Origin: Bog-473 sp963726005
Lineage (GTDB): Bacteria > Actinomycetota > Acidimicrobiia > Acidimicrobiales > RAAP-2
DNA: 64,000 nt
Reading direction: 5' to 3'
NCBI GenBank assembly: GCA_963726005.1
Contig: CAVSAT010000001.1
Location: 124,001-188,000 of the forward strand
This document shows positions 18,180-27,692 of the stretch, piece by piece; position 1 is the first letter of the stretch, and each line of letters begins with the position of its first letter. Made by a program: the position numbers and the translations under genes. Below the pieces are notes generated by a model that made no database searches, was not told where the DNA came from, and was given only the letters and a program-made list of their open reading frames with translations.

Positions 18180-19664
18180 ATGAACAGTCGAATCGTCATC
18201 GTGGTGACGTGTGTGGCGACGATCTTGGCAGCCTGGGCAGGCAGTGCGAGCGGCCAGCTGGCGCGGGTGACCCCGGCGGGCGTGTCGGCGCAATCGACGG
18301 GGCCCGCCGCCGATCTTTCACAGGAGCTGCGGGGCGGGAATGGCGTGTATCTCGCCGACTCCATACCGCTCGATCTCCCTCGCTACGGCTACGTGCAGCA
18401 CGAGTATCTCGCAAGCGGGACTGCCTCGTCGTATCGAGTGACAGCACCGATGACCACCGATGGGCGGTGGAGCTTTGCGCCGGACGCGAGCGCACCGTAC
18501 CGCACACGAATCGTGGTCCGTCAGCCGGCCAACCGCGCGAAGTTCAGTGGCACGGTTGTCGTCGAGTGGCTCAACGTGAGCGGTGGCGTCGACGCAGATC
18601 CGGAATGGTCGAGCCTCGCCCAGCAGATCACCCGGCAGGGTGACGTCTGGGTGGGTGTGTCAACTCAGACGATCGGGGTCATGGGTGGGCCGGTTCTCGT
18701 CAAGGTCAACGTCCCAGGCTCACAAGACGCCGGTAAGGGCCTGCGGGCCATCGACCCGGCTCGTTACGGGTCGTTAAGCTCCCCGGCGACGGGTTCTCGT
18801 TCGACATCTACACGCAGGTGGCGCGAGCCCTGCGGCACGGGTCTGGCCTCAATGGACTCAGGCCGACACATCTGATCGCTGCGGGCGAGTCGCAGTCGGC
18901 GTTCGCCCTTGTGACCTACTACAACGGCGTGCAGCCACTCACCCACGCCTTCGACGGGTTCTTCGTGCACAGCCGAGGAGCGGCCGGACTCCCACTTGCC
19001 GCTCCCGGCGCCTCCGCCGACCTCGCGGGATCGATCGGTCGTATGCCCACGACCTTCCGAACCGATCAGCATGCGCCCGTGATGGACGTGCAGAGCGAGA
19101 CCGACGTCACGAGCATTCTCGACTCCTATGCCGCACGTCAGCCCGACAGTGAGAGGTTTCGGCTGTGGGAGGTGGTGGGGACGGCACACGCTGACGTGCA
19201 TCTCCTGGGTTCGGCCGCCAAATACATGCAGTGTGGTGTTCCGATCAACAATGGCCCGATGTACCTGGTGGCGGAGGCCGCGTACCACGACCTCACCACC
19301 TGGGTGGCGACCGGGAGGCCACCGCCCCATGCCCAACGCATTGAGGTGACGCCCGGCGCGTCGCCTCAGATCGTCCGCAATGCTGACGGAATCGCCCTGG
19401 GCGGCGTTCGGACCCCCCCGGTCGACGTCCCGGTCGAGCAATTGTCCGGCGCACCCGGACCCAATCCGTCGACCATCTGTTTGCTCCTCGGGTCGAGCAG
19501 TCCGTTTTCGACCACGCAGCTCGGTCAGCTGTATCCGGGGCGCTCGAAGTACCTCCAGGAGTACGACGCGGACGCGCAGAAAGTGATCGCTGCCGGGTTC
19601 GTGCTCCCGGCAGGACCGTGCGGCGCTGTTGGCGTTCGCCCAGCCCTCCCTCGTCGCCGGTTGA
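18180..19664 (+). pseudogene. Secreted alpha/beta hydrolase domain protein, paralogue of the left-edge gene, two frame breaks
   Basis: It starts at ATG 18180 with a clear signal peptide (VIVVTCVATILAAWAGSASG). The body reads VVVEWLNVSGGVDADPEW and WVGVSTQTIGVMGG. Near 18775 a base seems to be missing, and the second frame continues with DGFSFDIYTQVARAL, THLIAAGESQSAFALV (nucleophile) and FRLWEVVGTAHADVHL. Close to the end (about 19615) the frame shifts again; the corrected tail is AALLAFAQPSLVAG with a stop at 19662-19664. It shares the order and wording of motifs with the protein at 1-1125. The reaction is unknown; the family is common in hydrolase-rich soil and water actinobacteria. Confidence 0.85.
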
Positions 19665-19794
19665 GTGCGCCCAGCTGCTGATCGGCCATGGTCGGAAACC
19701 GTGGCGCGGCGTCTAGAATGGACGAGCCTGGGCCGCAGCCAGGAGCGACCATTTTTGGCTCAGAGATGCCACCGAGGGCCGGGAGGAAGTCATC

Positions 19795-20268
19795 GTGACC
19801 GAGACGTATCAGAAGGACCCGGAGAAGGTTGCCCAACTCACCGATGAGCAGTACCGCGTGACGCAACAGAGCGCCACCGAGCCGGCGTTCCACAACGCAT
19901 TCTGGGACAAAGAGGACGCAGGCATCTACGTCGACATCGTGTCTGGTGAGCCGCTGTTCGCCTCGACGACGAAGTTCGAGAGCGGCTGCGGTTGGCCGAG
20001 CTTCACGGAACCGATCGACCCGGACAATGTGGCCGAGATGCCGGACCTGAGTCACGGCATGACGAGGATCGAGGTCCGATCTGCCCATGGCGACAGCCAC
20101 CTCGGGCATGTCTTCGATGACGGCCCGCCCGACGCCGGAGGATTGCGGTACTGCATCAACTCGGCCGCCCTCAGGTTCATCCCGGTGAGCGATCTCGAAC
20201 GCGAGGGTTACGGGAAATTCCGCAAGCTCTTCGAACCTGTCGAGGCCAAGAAGGGAGACGCAGAGTGA
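19795..20268 (+). CDS. msrB: Peptide-methionine (R)-S-oxide reductase MsrB
   Basis: A 157-aa MsrB that reduces the R-form of oxidised methionine in proteins. The catalytic Cys is in RYCINSAALRF, and the conserved FESGCGWPSF and DSHLGHVFDDGPP are present. The two CxxC pairs that bind zinc in many MsrB proteins are absent: the first position reads SGEPLF and the second RSAHGDSH. This is therefore the zinc-free type. It starts at GTG behind GGGAGG. TAGAAT at 19714-19719 could be its -10 box. The stop overlaps msrA by 4 bp. Confidence 0.95.
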   Translation: MTETYQKDPEKVAQLTDEQYRVTQQSATEPAFHNAFWDKEDAGIYVDIVSGEPLFASTTKFESGCGWPSFTEPIDPDNVAEMPDLSHGMTRIEVRSAHGDSHLGHVFDDGPPDAGGLRYCINSAALRFIPVSDLEREGYGKFRKLFEPVEAKKGDAE

Positions 20269-20786
20269 CGGAGAAATTGGAGAAGGCAATCCTGGCCGGA
20301 GGCTGTTTTTGGGGTGTGCAGGACCTCATCCGTCGCCAGCCCGGCGTGATTTCGACCAGAGTCGGCTACTCAGGGGGCGATGTTCCCAATGCCACCTATC
20401 GGAACCATGGGAACCACGCCGAGGCGGTCGAGATCACCTTCGATCCGACACAGACGACCTACCGGGACCTGCTCGAATTCTTCTTCCAGATCCACGATCC
20501 GACCACGGTCAATCGCCAGGGAAACGACATGGGGGCGAGCTACCGTTCCGCGATCTTCTACACCAGTGACGAACAGAAGAGGGTCGCCGAGGACACCATC
20601 GCGGACGTCGAGGCCTCGGGCTTGTGGCCCGGCAAGGTCGTCACCGAGGTGTCGCCCGCCGGGCCCTTCTGGGAGGCCGAACCCGAGCACCAGGACTACC
20701 TCCAGAAGTACCCAGACGGCTATACCTGCCATTTCGTGCGCCCAGGCTGGAAGCTCCCGCACCGTGCCGACAACGTCAGCCGGTAG
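20265..20786 (+). CDS. msrA: Peptide-methionine (S)-S-oxide reductase MsrA
   Basis: A 173-aa MsrA with the catalytic motif AGGCFWGVQD at the N-terminus, STRVGYSGG, NHAEAVEITFDP, and EPEHQDYLQKYPDGYTCHF at the C-terminus. It reduces the S-form of methionine sulfoxide and complements MsrB. It starts at GTG within the msrB stop (GTGA), so the two enzymes are made together. A small hairpin (20787-20800, CGGGA-GTCG-TCCCG) follows directly after the stop and may end the transcript or slow it before the DksA-like gene. Confidence 0.96.
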   Translation: MTEKLEKAILAGGCFWGVQDLIRRQPGVISTRVGYSGGDVPNATYRNHGNHAEAVEITFDPTQTTYRDLLEFFFQIHDPTTVNRQGNDMGASYRSAIFYTSDEQKRVAEDTIADVEASGLWPGKVVTEVSPAGPFWEAEPEHQDYLQKYPDGYTCHFVRPGWKLPHRADNVSR

Positions 20787-20828
20787 CGGGAGTCGTCCCG
20801 TCGTCGGGAAGGCGGACGGGACAAGGTC

Positions 20829-21168
20829 ATGGATGAGCAGAAGGCGAGAGGGTTGCTCGAAGTGGACCGTCGCGAGACCCGACGACGCCTCGACGAGCTG
20901 CTCGTCGAGGGTCAGGCCGATCAGATCCGCGGCCAATGAGGCCGAAGACACGTTCGATGCCGCCCAACCCCTGACCCAGCAGGGGACCGACGACGCCGTG
21001 ATCGAGGAATTGCAGCGCCACCTGGAGGCCATAGATCGAGCGGAGCGCCGCCTCGAAGCTGGCACCTACGGCCATTCGGTGCGGTCCGGGCTGCCGATTC
21101 CCGATGAGCGCCTGGAGGACGATCCGACGGCGGAGCTCACGGTCGAAGAAGCGGCCGAGGACTCCTGA
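20829..21168 (+). pseudogene. TraR/DksA-like small protein without zinc finger, one frameshift
   Basis: The gene starts at ATG 20829 with KARGLLEVDRRETRRRLDEL. The frame hits a stop at 20939. Removing one C at about 20928 joins it to ANEAEDTFDAAQPLTQQGTD, VIEELQRHLEAIDRAERRL and GLPIPDERLEDDPTAELTVE, ending at 21168 (112 aa). This is the small actinobacterial DksA/TraR-like type. The paired cysteines of the DksA zinc finger are missing; instead the protein has GTYGHSVRSGLPIP. Its role in stress or RNA polymerase binding is unproven. It follows msrA by 42 bp. Confidence 0.75.
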
Positions 21169-21182
21169 ACGAGAGGTCCCCG

Positions 21183-22399
21183 ATGCGTCCTGCTGACCAC
21201 TACACCCTGATCACCGCAGACAGCCACGCAGGTGGCAGCCACGCCCAGTACCGGGAATACCTGGAGCAACAGTTCCTTGACGATTTCGACGCCTGGCGGG
21301 GCAAGTACAAGAACCCATTCCGGGACCTTCGAGACACCAGCGAGCGGGTTCGGAACTGGGACTCCGAGCGCCGGTGGTCCGACATGGAGTCCGACGGGGT
21401 CGTCGCCGAGGTGCTGTTCCCGAACACGATTCCACCGTTCTTTCCGAGCTTCGTGCTCTTCGCGCCCCCGCCCCGCGACGGCGACGAGTACAGGCATCGC
21501 CTGGCGGGCATCCGGGCCCACAACCGATGGCTGGCAGACTTCGTCGCCGAGTGCCCGGAACGGCGGGCCGGGATCGGGCAGATCTTCGTGAATGATCTCG
21601 ATGACGCCATCGAAGATGCGCGCTGGATCAAGGAGCATGGGTTACGCGGGGGTGTGCTGCTACCAAACTTCGCGCCCGACAGTCACCTGGCTGAGGCCGT
21701 ACTTCGACGCGTCGTACGATCCGCTGTGGGCGGCGCTCGAGGATCTGGACATCCCGGTCAACCTCCACGGCGGGACCGGTTCGCCGGACTACGGCGATCT
21801 CCACGGGACGGGGGCTCTGGTGCAGCTCGCCGAGGCAAGTTTCTTCTCCCAGCGGCCGCTGGTCCATCTCCTGCTCGGAGGCGTGTTCGAGCGGTTTCCC
21901 GCGTTTGAAGGTCGTGATGACCGAGCTCGGTTGCCACTGGGTGCCCCAGTGGCTGCGTCAGCTCGACGGCATCGTCTCTCGGCTGAGGGGGGGAGTGACC
22001 GGAGAGCTGCGTTTCGCCGAAGGTACGGTCACGACACTGCTGCCGAGTGAGTACTTCGCCCGCAACTGCTGGCTCGGCGTGAGCCAGCCCCGGGGAGCCG
22101 ACGCGGAGGCTCGAGCGCAGCTGCCGGCCGATCGGTTCATGTGGGGCAACGACTACCCCCACGACGAGGGCACCTACCCGTTCACTCGAGAGACGCTCCG
22201 GCAGGTCTTCCACGACGTCCCGGAGTCCGAGATGCGGGCGATTCTGGCCGGCAACGCTGCTGCCCTGTACGGCTTCGATCTTGCGGCCTTGGCCCCCCTC
22301 GCGGCTCAATTCGGTCCGACCGTGGCCGAGCTGTCCGAGACGCTCACGGAGCTGCCCGACAACGCGAATCAAGCGCTTCGCCTCGCCGCGGCCCGCTGA
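21183..22399 (+). pseudogene. Metal-dependent amidohydrolase (amidohydrolase family 2), two frame breaks
   Basis: The start ATG 21183 leads to YTLITADSHAGGSHAQYREY (the D-x-H metal motif, here DSHAG), then VVAEVLFPNTIPPFFPS. The frame shifts near 21695 and near 21905, each time by an extra base. The pieces are SYDPLWAALEDLDIPVNLH with the metal-binding His, FFSQRPLVHLLLGGVFERFP, then VVMTELGCHWVPQWL, RFMWGNDYPHDEGTYPF (catalytic Asp) and AILAGNAAALYGFD. The sum is about 405 aa, normal for this group. A related gene is at 53631-55011. The substrate is unknown; relatives decarboxylate or hydrolyse ring compounds. Confidence 0.85.
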
Positions 22400-22406
22400 C
22401 CCGAGC

Positions 22407-22460
22407 CCTCGGGGCTGAGCTCTCCGGAGTGTCCCCGAGGTGGCCGGCGGCAACGCCGGC
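22407..22460 (+). terminator. Two strong adjacent hairpins after the amidohydrolase
   Basis: CCTCGGGG (22407-22414) pairs with CCCCGAGG (22433-22440) and encloses the palindrome CTCCGGAG. Two bases later GCCGGCG-GCAA-CGCCGGC forms a 7-bp stem with a GNRA loop. There is no T-run. It may be an intrinsic terminator of actinobacterial type or a structured leader of the binding-protein gene. Confidence 0.4.
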
Positions 22461-22545
22461 GGCACGCACGACCTTGCGGGGTCGAGGTCCTTCGGACGAG
22501 GATGAGCAGGTTACCGAGTGAGCGCACCTGGTCGCGGGCCCGGGG

Positions 22546-24045
22546 GTGGGGAGCATCGGGGGATACGTGCGAGAGGTGCATACGACGCCAACGGCCCGGC
22601 CTGTCTCGGGCCGTCACGGGAGGGGCCGGGGGCGGTGCCCGGCGTCGGCCCTCGTGGTCACGGCCTTCTTGGTCGGCCTCCAGGTCGTCATCACCTCGCC
22701 GGGAGGGACGGCCGATGCGACGACGACTCCTGTGTCACAGGCCAGCACCAGTACACGGGGCGTCACAAGCAATGCGATCAACGTTGCCTTCCCCGTGGTC
22801 AACCTCACCGCGCTGGCGTCGACCTACGGTTTCGCCGGCGACGTCGAGTACTCCGAGCAGGCAAAGGCGATCCACCTCTTCGTCGATCAGATCAACAGCA
22901 GCGGTGGCATCAACGGTCGAAGGATCAATGCGATCATCTCCTCGTACAACCCCGCCAGCGATGCCGGAATGCAGGCCCTGTGCGACGAGTGGACCCAGGG
23001 CAGTCCCGGCGCCTTTGCGGTTCTCGACGGGGTGGGGACATTCACGGGTGACAATCAGCTCTGTGTGACCCAACAGGGACACACGCCCTTCCTCAGCCAG
23101 TGGACGACTGTGTCCAACTTCACCCGGGAAGGGTCGCCGTACCTGTGGTGGACCGGACCCGACGATGCCGCCATCCTGCAGGCAGTGGTCACCTGGGGGA
23201 GGAGCCGAGGCACCATCGGCGGTCGAGCCAGGGTGGGCGTCATCGTCGGTGATCGGGCCAGCGACCAGACGGCGCTGCACGAGTACCTCCTGCCCGACCT
23301 CACGCGCATCGGCGTGACGCCCGTGGTCGAGACGCTGGCCGCCCAGCCCTCGGAGGGCGCCGCCACCTCCAGCGGATCCACGTTGGTGGTCGAGAAGCTG
23401 CGCTCCGCGGGCGTCACGTCCGTGATCCCCCTGATCCCCTTCAACGCGTTCCTCCCGGTGCTCCAGGCGCAGACACAGCAGCAGTACTTCCCCAAGCTCC
23501 TCCTCTCGGACTACGAGTCGTCGATCGAATCGTCCCTCGGGCTGATCCCGGTTCCCTTCAAACAGGCCCTCGACGGCCAGCAGGGAGTCACCACCGAGAC
23601 GCTCGGCGGCATCGACGACCCGCGACCGCAGTCGCAGGGTGGCTATGACCCCGGGGTACGGAGTTGCTGGACTGTCTGGCACAAGGCCTACCCGGAGATC
23701 CCGAAGGGCAACATGAACGACGACATTGAGGAGCAAGGGCCGGTTCAGGGTTGGTGCCAGGAGATCCACCTCTTCGCGCAGGCCGCCGCGGCCGCCGGTA
23801 GGAACCTCAACCGCCGGACCTTCGTGACCGCGCTGTCCAAGGTCACCGACTTCCCCGGCGGCTATTCCCCGGTCCTGACCTACGGCACCCACAAGTTCTA
23901 CGGCCCGACCCAGTACCAAGTCGTCCGACTCCACGTCAACTCTCCTCCGAGCAGCCAGTGCAGGCTCCCGGTCGGAGGGCTGCCGCCCGAGGTCGTGTGC
24001 TGGACCCCGGTCCAGCCGTGGAAGCCCCTCCCTCCGGCCGGGTGA
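22546..24045 (+). CDS. Periplasmic binding protein of branched-chain amino-acid ABC type (orphan)
   Basis: A protein of about 499 aa with a hydrophobic export segment (SALVVTAFLVGLQVVI) near residues 35-50. The mature part begins NAINVAFPVVNL and has QAKAIHLFVDQINSSGGING (type I periplasmic-binding opening), ARVGVIVGDRASDQTALHEY and SYNPASDAGMQALCDEW, which place it in the Leu/Ile/Val-binding superfamily. No ABC permease or ATPase genes are near. It may serve a distant transporter or act as a sensor. The start is uncertain (GTG 22546 or GTG 22567). The next gene, a glucosidase, follows by 22 bp, so a link with sugar uptake is possible but unproven. Confidence 0.8.
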   Translation: MGSIGGYVREVHTTPTARPVSGRHGRGRGRCPASALVVTAFLVGLQVVITSPGGTADATTTPVSQASTSTRGVTSNAINVAFPVVNLTALASTYGFAGDVEYSEQAKAIHLFVDQINSSGGINGRRINAIISSYNPASDAGMQALCDEWTQGSPGAFAVLDGVGTFTGDNQLCVTQQGHTPFLSQWTTVSNFTREGSPYLWWTGPDDAAILQAVVTWGRSRGTIGGRARVGVIVGDRASDQTALHEYLLPDLTRIGVTPVVETLAAQPSEGAATSSGSTLVVEKLRSAGVTSVIPLIPFNAFLPVLQAQTQQQYFPKLLLSDYESSIESSLGLIPVPFKQALDGQQGVTTETLGGIDDPRPQSQGGYDPGVRSCWTVWHKAYPEIPKGNMNDDIEEQGPVQGWCQEIHLFAQAAAAAGRNLNRRTFVTALSKVTDFPGGYSPVLTYGTHKFYGPTQYQVVRLHVNSPPSSQCRLPVGGLPPEVVCWTPVQPWKPLPPAG

Positions 24046-24067
24046 CCGCGTCCGCCGCCGCCCGGGC

Positions 24068-25672
24068 ATGACGGACGCCGAGGCCGGCGTGCGGTGGTGG
24101 AAGGACGCCGTGCTCTACCAGGTGTACCCGCGTTCCTTCGCCGACACCGACCAGGACGGCATAGGCGATCTGCCGGGCGTCATCGAGCATCTGGACCATC
24201 TCGAATGGCTCGGCGTCGACGGTCTCTGGCTCTCTCCAATTACCCCGTCACCCAACGCCGACTGGGGCTACGACGTCTCGGACTTCTGTGGAGTCCATCC
24301 GGACTTCGGGACGCTCGACGATCTCGACCGGCTGGTAGCCGAGGCGGCCGCCAGAGGCATCCGGGTCCTGCTCGACCTCGTGCCCAACCACACGAGCGAC
24401 GAGCATCCCTGGTTCCTCGAGGCCGCCTCGTCCCGGACCGCCGACCGGCGCCACTGGTACGTGTGGTCCGATCCCAAGGCGGATGGGTCACCTCCCAACA
24501 ACTGGGTCAGCAGCTTCGGCGGTCCGGCCTGGACCTTCCATCCGGCAACGGGCCAGTACTTCCTCCACAACCACCTGGCACAACAACCCGATCTCAACTG
24601 GTGGAACGAGGATGTCCGTGACACCTTCGACACGATTCTGCGCTTCTGGTTCGACCGCGGCGTCGCCGGCTTCCGGATCGACGTCTGCAACATCATCATC
24701 AAGGACGCCGAACTGCGCGACAACCCGCCGGCCACCGAGGACGACGATTTCGAGGCCCAGATGTTCGGGCAGCGGTCCGTCTACAACGCGAACCGACCCG
24801 AGGTTCACGAGGTCATCAGGCGCTGGCGCGCCCTCACCGAGACCTATGCCGGGTCCCGGGTCCTGATCGGCGAGACCCCCGTGCCCGTCGACGACCTCGC
24901 CTCGTACTACGGGACGCGCGACGACGAGCTGCACCTTGCGTTCAACTTCACCTTCATCGGCGCCCCCTTTGAGGCCGCCGCTCTCCGCGCCGTCGTGGAG
25001 GCAACCGAAGCAGCCCTGCCTCCGGGGGCCTGGCCCGCGTGGACCGGGTCAAACCACGACATGTTCCGGTTCCCGACCCGTTGGGCCGGCGATCAACCCG
25101 ACCGTGTCCGAGTGGCGCTCCTCATGCTGCTCTGTCTGCGGGGTACTCCGGTGCTGTACCAAGGTGACGAGATCGGGATGGGCGATCTCGTTCTGGCCCG
25201 CGAGGACCTGCGCGATCCGTTGGGTGTCCGCTACTGGCCGTACTACGCGGGGCGCGATGCGGCCCGGACCCCCATGCAGTGGCGACCGGGCACCGGCGGC
25301 GGCTTCAGCGCGGCTGGAGTGAGGCCGTGGCTCCCGTTGGGGGACGTCGACGCCGACAATGTCGAGAAGCAACGAGCCGATCCCCATTCGGTCCTGAACC
25401 TGGCCCGTGACCTCATCGCACTGCGGCGTCGGGAGGCCGACCTCCGCCGTGGCCGGTACCGGACCATCGCCGCGCCTGATGGCGTGTGGGCGTGGGAACG
25501 GGGCGAGCGCACCACCGTCGTCCTCAACCTCTCGGGGGAGGAGGTCGCGTTGCCCGGAGTCGACGGGACTGTCGCGGTCGGCACCGAGCGTCGGCGTGAC
25601 GGTGACGCCATCACCGGCGTGCTGCGCACCGGTCCTTGGGAGGGCGTTGTGGTGATCGGGCGACGCCGGTGA
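24068..25672 (+). CDS. GH13 alpha-glucosidase / oligo-1,6-glucosidase
   Basis: A 534-aa cytoplasmic glycoside hydrolase of family 13. AVLYQVYPRSFADTDQDGIG is the family opening, followed by GLWLSPITPSPNADWGYDV and LLDLVPNHTSDEHPWF. The catalytic nucleophile is Asp205 in GFRIDVCN, the acid/base Glu269 in VLIGETPV, and the third carboxylate Asp331 in TGSNHDMFR. RTPMQW is the conserved loop before the C-terminal domain, as in trehalose-6-phosphate hydrolases and oligo-1,6-glucosidases. It has no signal peptide. It starts at ATG 24068. It probably cleaves alpha-glucosides taken up from outside or from glycogen and trehalose turnover. Confidence 0.93.
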   Translation: MTDAEAGVRWWKDAVLYQVYPRSFADTDQDGIGDLPGVIEHLDHLEWLGVDGLWLSPITPSPNADWGYDVSDFCGVHPDFGTLDDLDRLVAEAAARGIRVLLDLVPNHTSDEHPWFLEAASSRTADRRHWYVWSDPKADGSPPNNWVSSFGGPAWTFHPATGQYFLHNHLAQQPDLNWWNEDVRDTFDTILRFWFDRGVAGFRIDVCNIIIKDAELRDNPPATEDDDFEAQMFGQRSVYNANRPEVHEVIRRWRALTETYAGSRVLIGETPVPVDDLASYYGTRDDELHLAFNFTFIGAPFEAAALRAVVEATEAALPPGAWPAWTGSNHDMFRFPTRWAGDQPDRVRVALLMLLCLRGTPVLYQGDEIGMGDLVLAREDLRDPLGVRYWPYYAGRDAARTPMQWRPGTGGGFSAAGVRPWLPLGDVDADNVEKQRADPHSVLNLARDLIALRRREADLRRGRYRTIAAPDGVWAWERGERTTVVLNLSGEEVALPGVDGTVAVGTERRRDGDAITGVLRTGPWEGVVVIGRRR

Positions 25673-25716
25673 CGAGAGCCTTCGTCAAGACCGGTACGCG
25701 ACAATCCGAGCGGGTT

Positions 25717-26637
25717 CTAGGCGACGGGCGGCGGGATCCCATTTGCGCTCGCGGCGAGCCCCTGGTCCCACTCACAGACGATGCACGCGTGTTGAAAGAC
25801 CGAGCGCGCGAAGGTGAGCGCGAACTCGTGAGGCTCGGGGCTCGAGAGCACGTCCGCCAGGTCGAGGATGTACTCACCCAGCGTCTCGTCCCAGCGCGCC
25901 GGCGGCGGTGAGAGCACAGCAGAGGAGAAGCCGTCGGGTGGTGGGTACGCGAAGGCGTAGAACGCAGGTTTGCCGTAACGAGCATCGCCCGGCCACCAGC
26001 CGACGGCGACTTCCTGGGAGTTCATCGCGTTGCGCATGATGAAGTCTTGGGAAGGGGGGTCGGCCGGCAGCCCCGAGAACAGGCTGACCGCCAGGTCGAA
26101 TGAGCCCCACCATGCGTTGACCGGCGTCGACCGGCCGCGGTAGGGGGCGCGGAACGCGGCGAGCACGAGGGCGGCCTGGGTCGCGGCCGCGAAATAGGCG
26201 TCAACCTGGCCGGGGTCGTACCGGACGTGCTGGTCGTCCTCGTCGAGAGCGACGGTCCAGGGCACCTCCTGCGGCGTCAGGTCGATGTGGACCGGTCCCC
26301 CCAGTTCGCGCACCGCCGCCAAGACAGCGCGCGTCACCTCGCCCACTGGTCGGTCGGGTGTCAGCGCGAACGCACGCGTACGGCCATCGCGGTGCTCCAC
26401 CACGGCCTCGTGGGTTCGAAGGTCGAGCACCACGACGAGCGCCCCGGAGCGGTCCGGGGTGGGTAGAGGGGCTGTCTCCCACCCCCGGGCCGTCAGTCGC
26501 AACGCGGCATGCTGGAGCTGAGGTTCCGGCGGTGCGAGCTTTGCCGCGACCTTCCCGAGGACCTGCGTGTGCGCATGCAATGTGTCGCACGTTTCGCTCC
26601 AGTCCTCGTAGGAGACCAACGGCCACTCCAGCGCCAT
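25717..26637 (-). CDS. DUF5996 family protein
   Basis: A 306-aa soluble protein. It starts WPLVSYEDWSETCDTLHAHT and has KLAPPEPQLQHAALRLTARG, DRPVGEVTRAVLAAV, STPVNAWWGSFDLAVSLFSG, GWWPGDARYGKPAFYAFAYP and LDLADVLSSPEPHEFAL. I recognise this as the DUF5996 family, which is widespread in soil actinobacteria and proteobacteria. No function is known. There are no membrane segments or known catalytic motifs. It is transcribed alone and faces the glucosidase gene. Confidence 0.88.
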   Translation of the reverse strand: MALEWPLVSYEDWSETCDTLHAHTQVLGKVAAKLAPPEPQLQHAALRLTARGWETAPLPTPDRSGALVVVLDLRTHEAVVEHRDGRTRAFALTPDRPVGEVTRAVLAAVRELGGPVHIDLTPQEVPWTVALDEDDQHVRYDPGQVDAYFAAATQAALVLAAFRAPYRGRSTPVNAWWGSFDLAVSLFSGLPADPPSQDFIMRNAMNSQEVAVGWWPGDARYGKPAFYAFAYPPPDGFSSAVLSPPPARWDETLGEYILDLADVLSSPEPHEFALTFARSVFQHACIVCEWDQGLAASANGIPPPVA

Positions 26638-26663
26638 GATCCGACCTTAGCGAGGTTCCGATG

Positions 26664-26693
26664 GAGCGGGCTGGCCCTGGCTCAAGCCCGCTC
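26664..26693 (-). terminator. Hairpin downstream of the YtxH-like gene
   Basis: GAGCGGGCT (26664-26672) and AGCCCGCTC (26685-26693) form a perfect 9-bp stem with a 12-base loop. It lies just past the stop of the minus-strand gene at 26706. There is no T-run. Confidence 0.4.
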
Positions 26694-26705
26694 GGCGCCG
26701 GCGGG

Positions 26706-26987
26706 TTACCGTCCGGAGCCGGTTCGCTGGTAGTCCGGCCGGTTTCTGACCGCGTCATCGACGGTCGCCGACGCCTCCTCGACCTTCTCCGCTGCGGCAC
26801 CCACGACCTTGTCCTTCACGTCTGACGCGGCCGCGGAGGTGCGCTGAACTGCTGCCGACACGTCGTCCCGGTTGGACACGCTCGTGAGCTTGGCTTCGAG
26901 GCGCTCGTAGGGCTCTCGCCCCGCCTTCGATCCGAGGACGAAGCCGATGCCCACACCGACACCCAAGACCGTCAGGAATCTTTTCAT
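26706..26987 (-). CDS. Small YtxH-like membrane protein
   Basis: A 93-aa protein. LTVLGVGVGIGFVLGSKAG (residues 5-23) is a membrane helix ending in the G-S-K-A-G-R-E-P-Y turn, typical of YtxH-like general stress proteins. The rest is a charged helix rich in Ala, Val, Lys and Glu (VKDKVVGAAAEKVEEASATV), likely a coiled coil on the cytoplasmic side. It is thought to be linked to envelope stress, but no activity is known. ATG start, preceded by GAGGAGACAAC. Confidence 0.8.
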   Translation of the reverse strand: MKRFLTVLGVGVGIGFVLGSKAGREPYERLEAKLTSVSNRDDVSAAVQRTSAAASDVKDKVVGAAAEKVEEASATVDDAVRNRPDYQRTGSGR

Positions 26988-27141
26988 GTTGTCTCCTCAT
27001 GCAACTGATCGTGACTGTACCTGTGCCCACTCGGCGTGGGATCAATCACACGAGCCAACGAAAATCGACAATCCCGGTCCAGCATGGCGCGATGCACCCG
27101 CGTGCCTAGGGGTCGGGGTCTGGTCCCCGGCGCCGGACACC

Positions 27142-27348
27142 TCAGCGACGCCTCGGTGCGAGGCCGATGGCACGGACGAACCGGTTGATCTGGCGGTTGC
27201 CCTCGCGGTAGATCACCCGGCGCGCCTGGCGCTGCGCGGCACCGGCGGCCGCGCCGTGGAGACCGTCCCGCCGGTATCCGTGCTCGACCGCCTCCACGTT
27301 CCCAAGGTCGCGCGCCAAGCGGTAGAGCTGGGAACGGGTCGTGCTCAC
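27142..27348 (-). CDS. Small basic conserved protein
   Basis: A 68-aa protein from GTG at 27346-27348. It reads STTRSQLYRLARDLGNVEAV, then RDGLHGAAAGAAQRQARRVI and NRQINRFVRAIGLAPRRR. Short proteins starting with this S-x-x-R-x-x-L-Y-x-L-A-R-x-L-G-N-V-E-A pattern are common in actinobacteria and uncharacterised. The charge is strongly positive, so nucleic-acid binding is possible. The start overlaps the stop of the upstream gene by 4 bp. Confidence 0.7.
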   Translation of the reverse strand: MSTTRSQLYRLARDLGNVEAVEHGYRRDGLHGAAAGAAQRQARRVIYREGNRQINRFVRAIGLAPRRR

Positions 27349-27617
27349 GAGCCCATGGCCGACTTCGTCGCCCGATCCGACAGGATGATCCGTTCCACGA
27401 TGTCGCGGAGCTGCTCGGGGTCCTCGGTCTGCTCCATCAACTCGAGGTCCGCCGGGCGCACGCCGACACAACCGAGACCCTCGTCCTCGAACGCGGCCGA
27501 ACGCCAAGCCATCCATGCGGTCCCATCGGGATCCTGCCGATCCTCCTCGACTGCGTTGATGAGGGCAACGAGCTCGATCTCGCCGCTCGCCGTGACGTCG
27601 TATTCGATGAAGAGCAA
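27345..27617 (-). CDS. Hypothetical acidic protein
   Basis: A 90-aa acidic protein. It starts at TTG 27615-27617 behind AGGGGGTG. The text FIEYDVTASGEIELVALINA and GLGCVGVRPADLELMEQTED is not one I can assign. The opposite charge to the small basic protein that overlaps its stop suggests that the two may interact. The 75-bp gap from dprE2 could allow it to be the end of the long operon upstream. Confidence 0.65.
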   Translation of the reverse strand: MLFIEYDVTASGEIELVALINAVEEDRQDPDGTAWMAWRSAAFEDEGLGCVGVRPADLELMEQTEDPEQLRDIVERIILSDRATKSAMGS

Positions 27618-27692
27618 GACACCCCCTGGGGCCGGCAGGTGGTGTCACCCTATGGGCACGTGAGCCGGGCCGGGGCCGGGAGGGGCGGAGCC

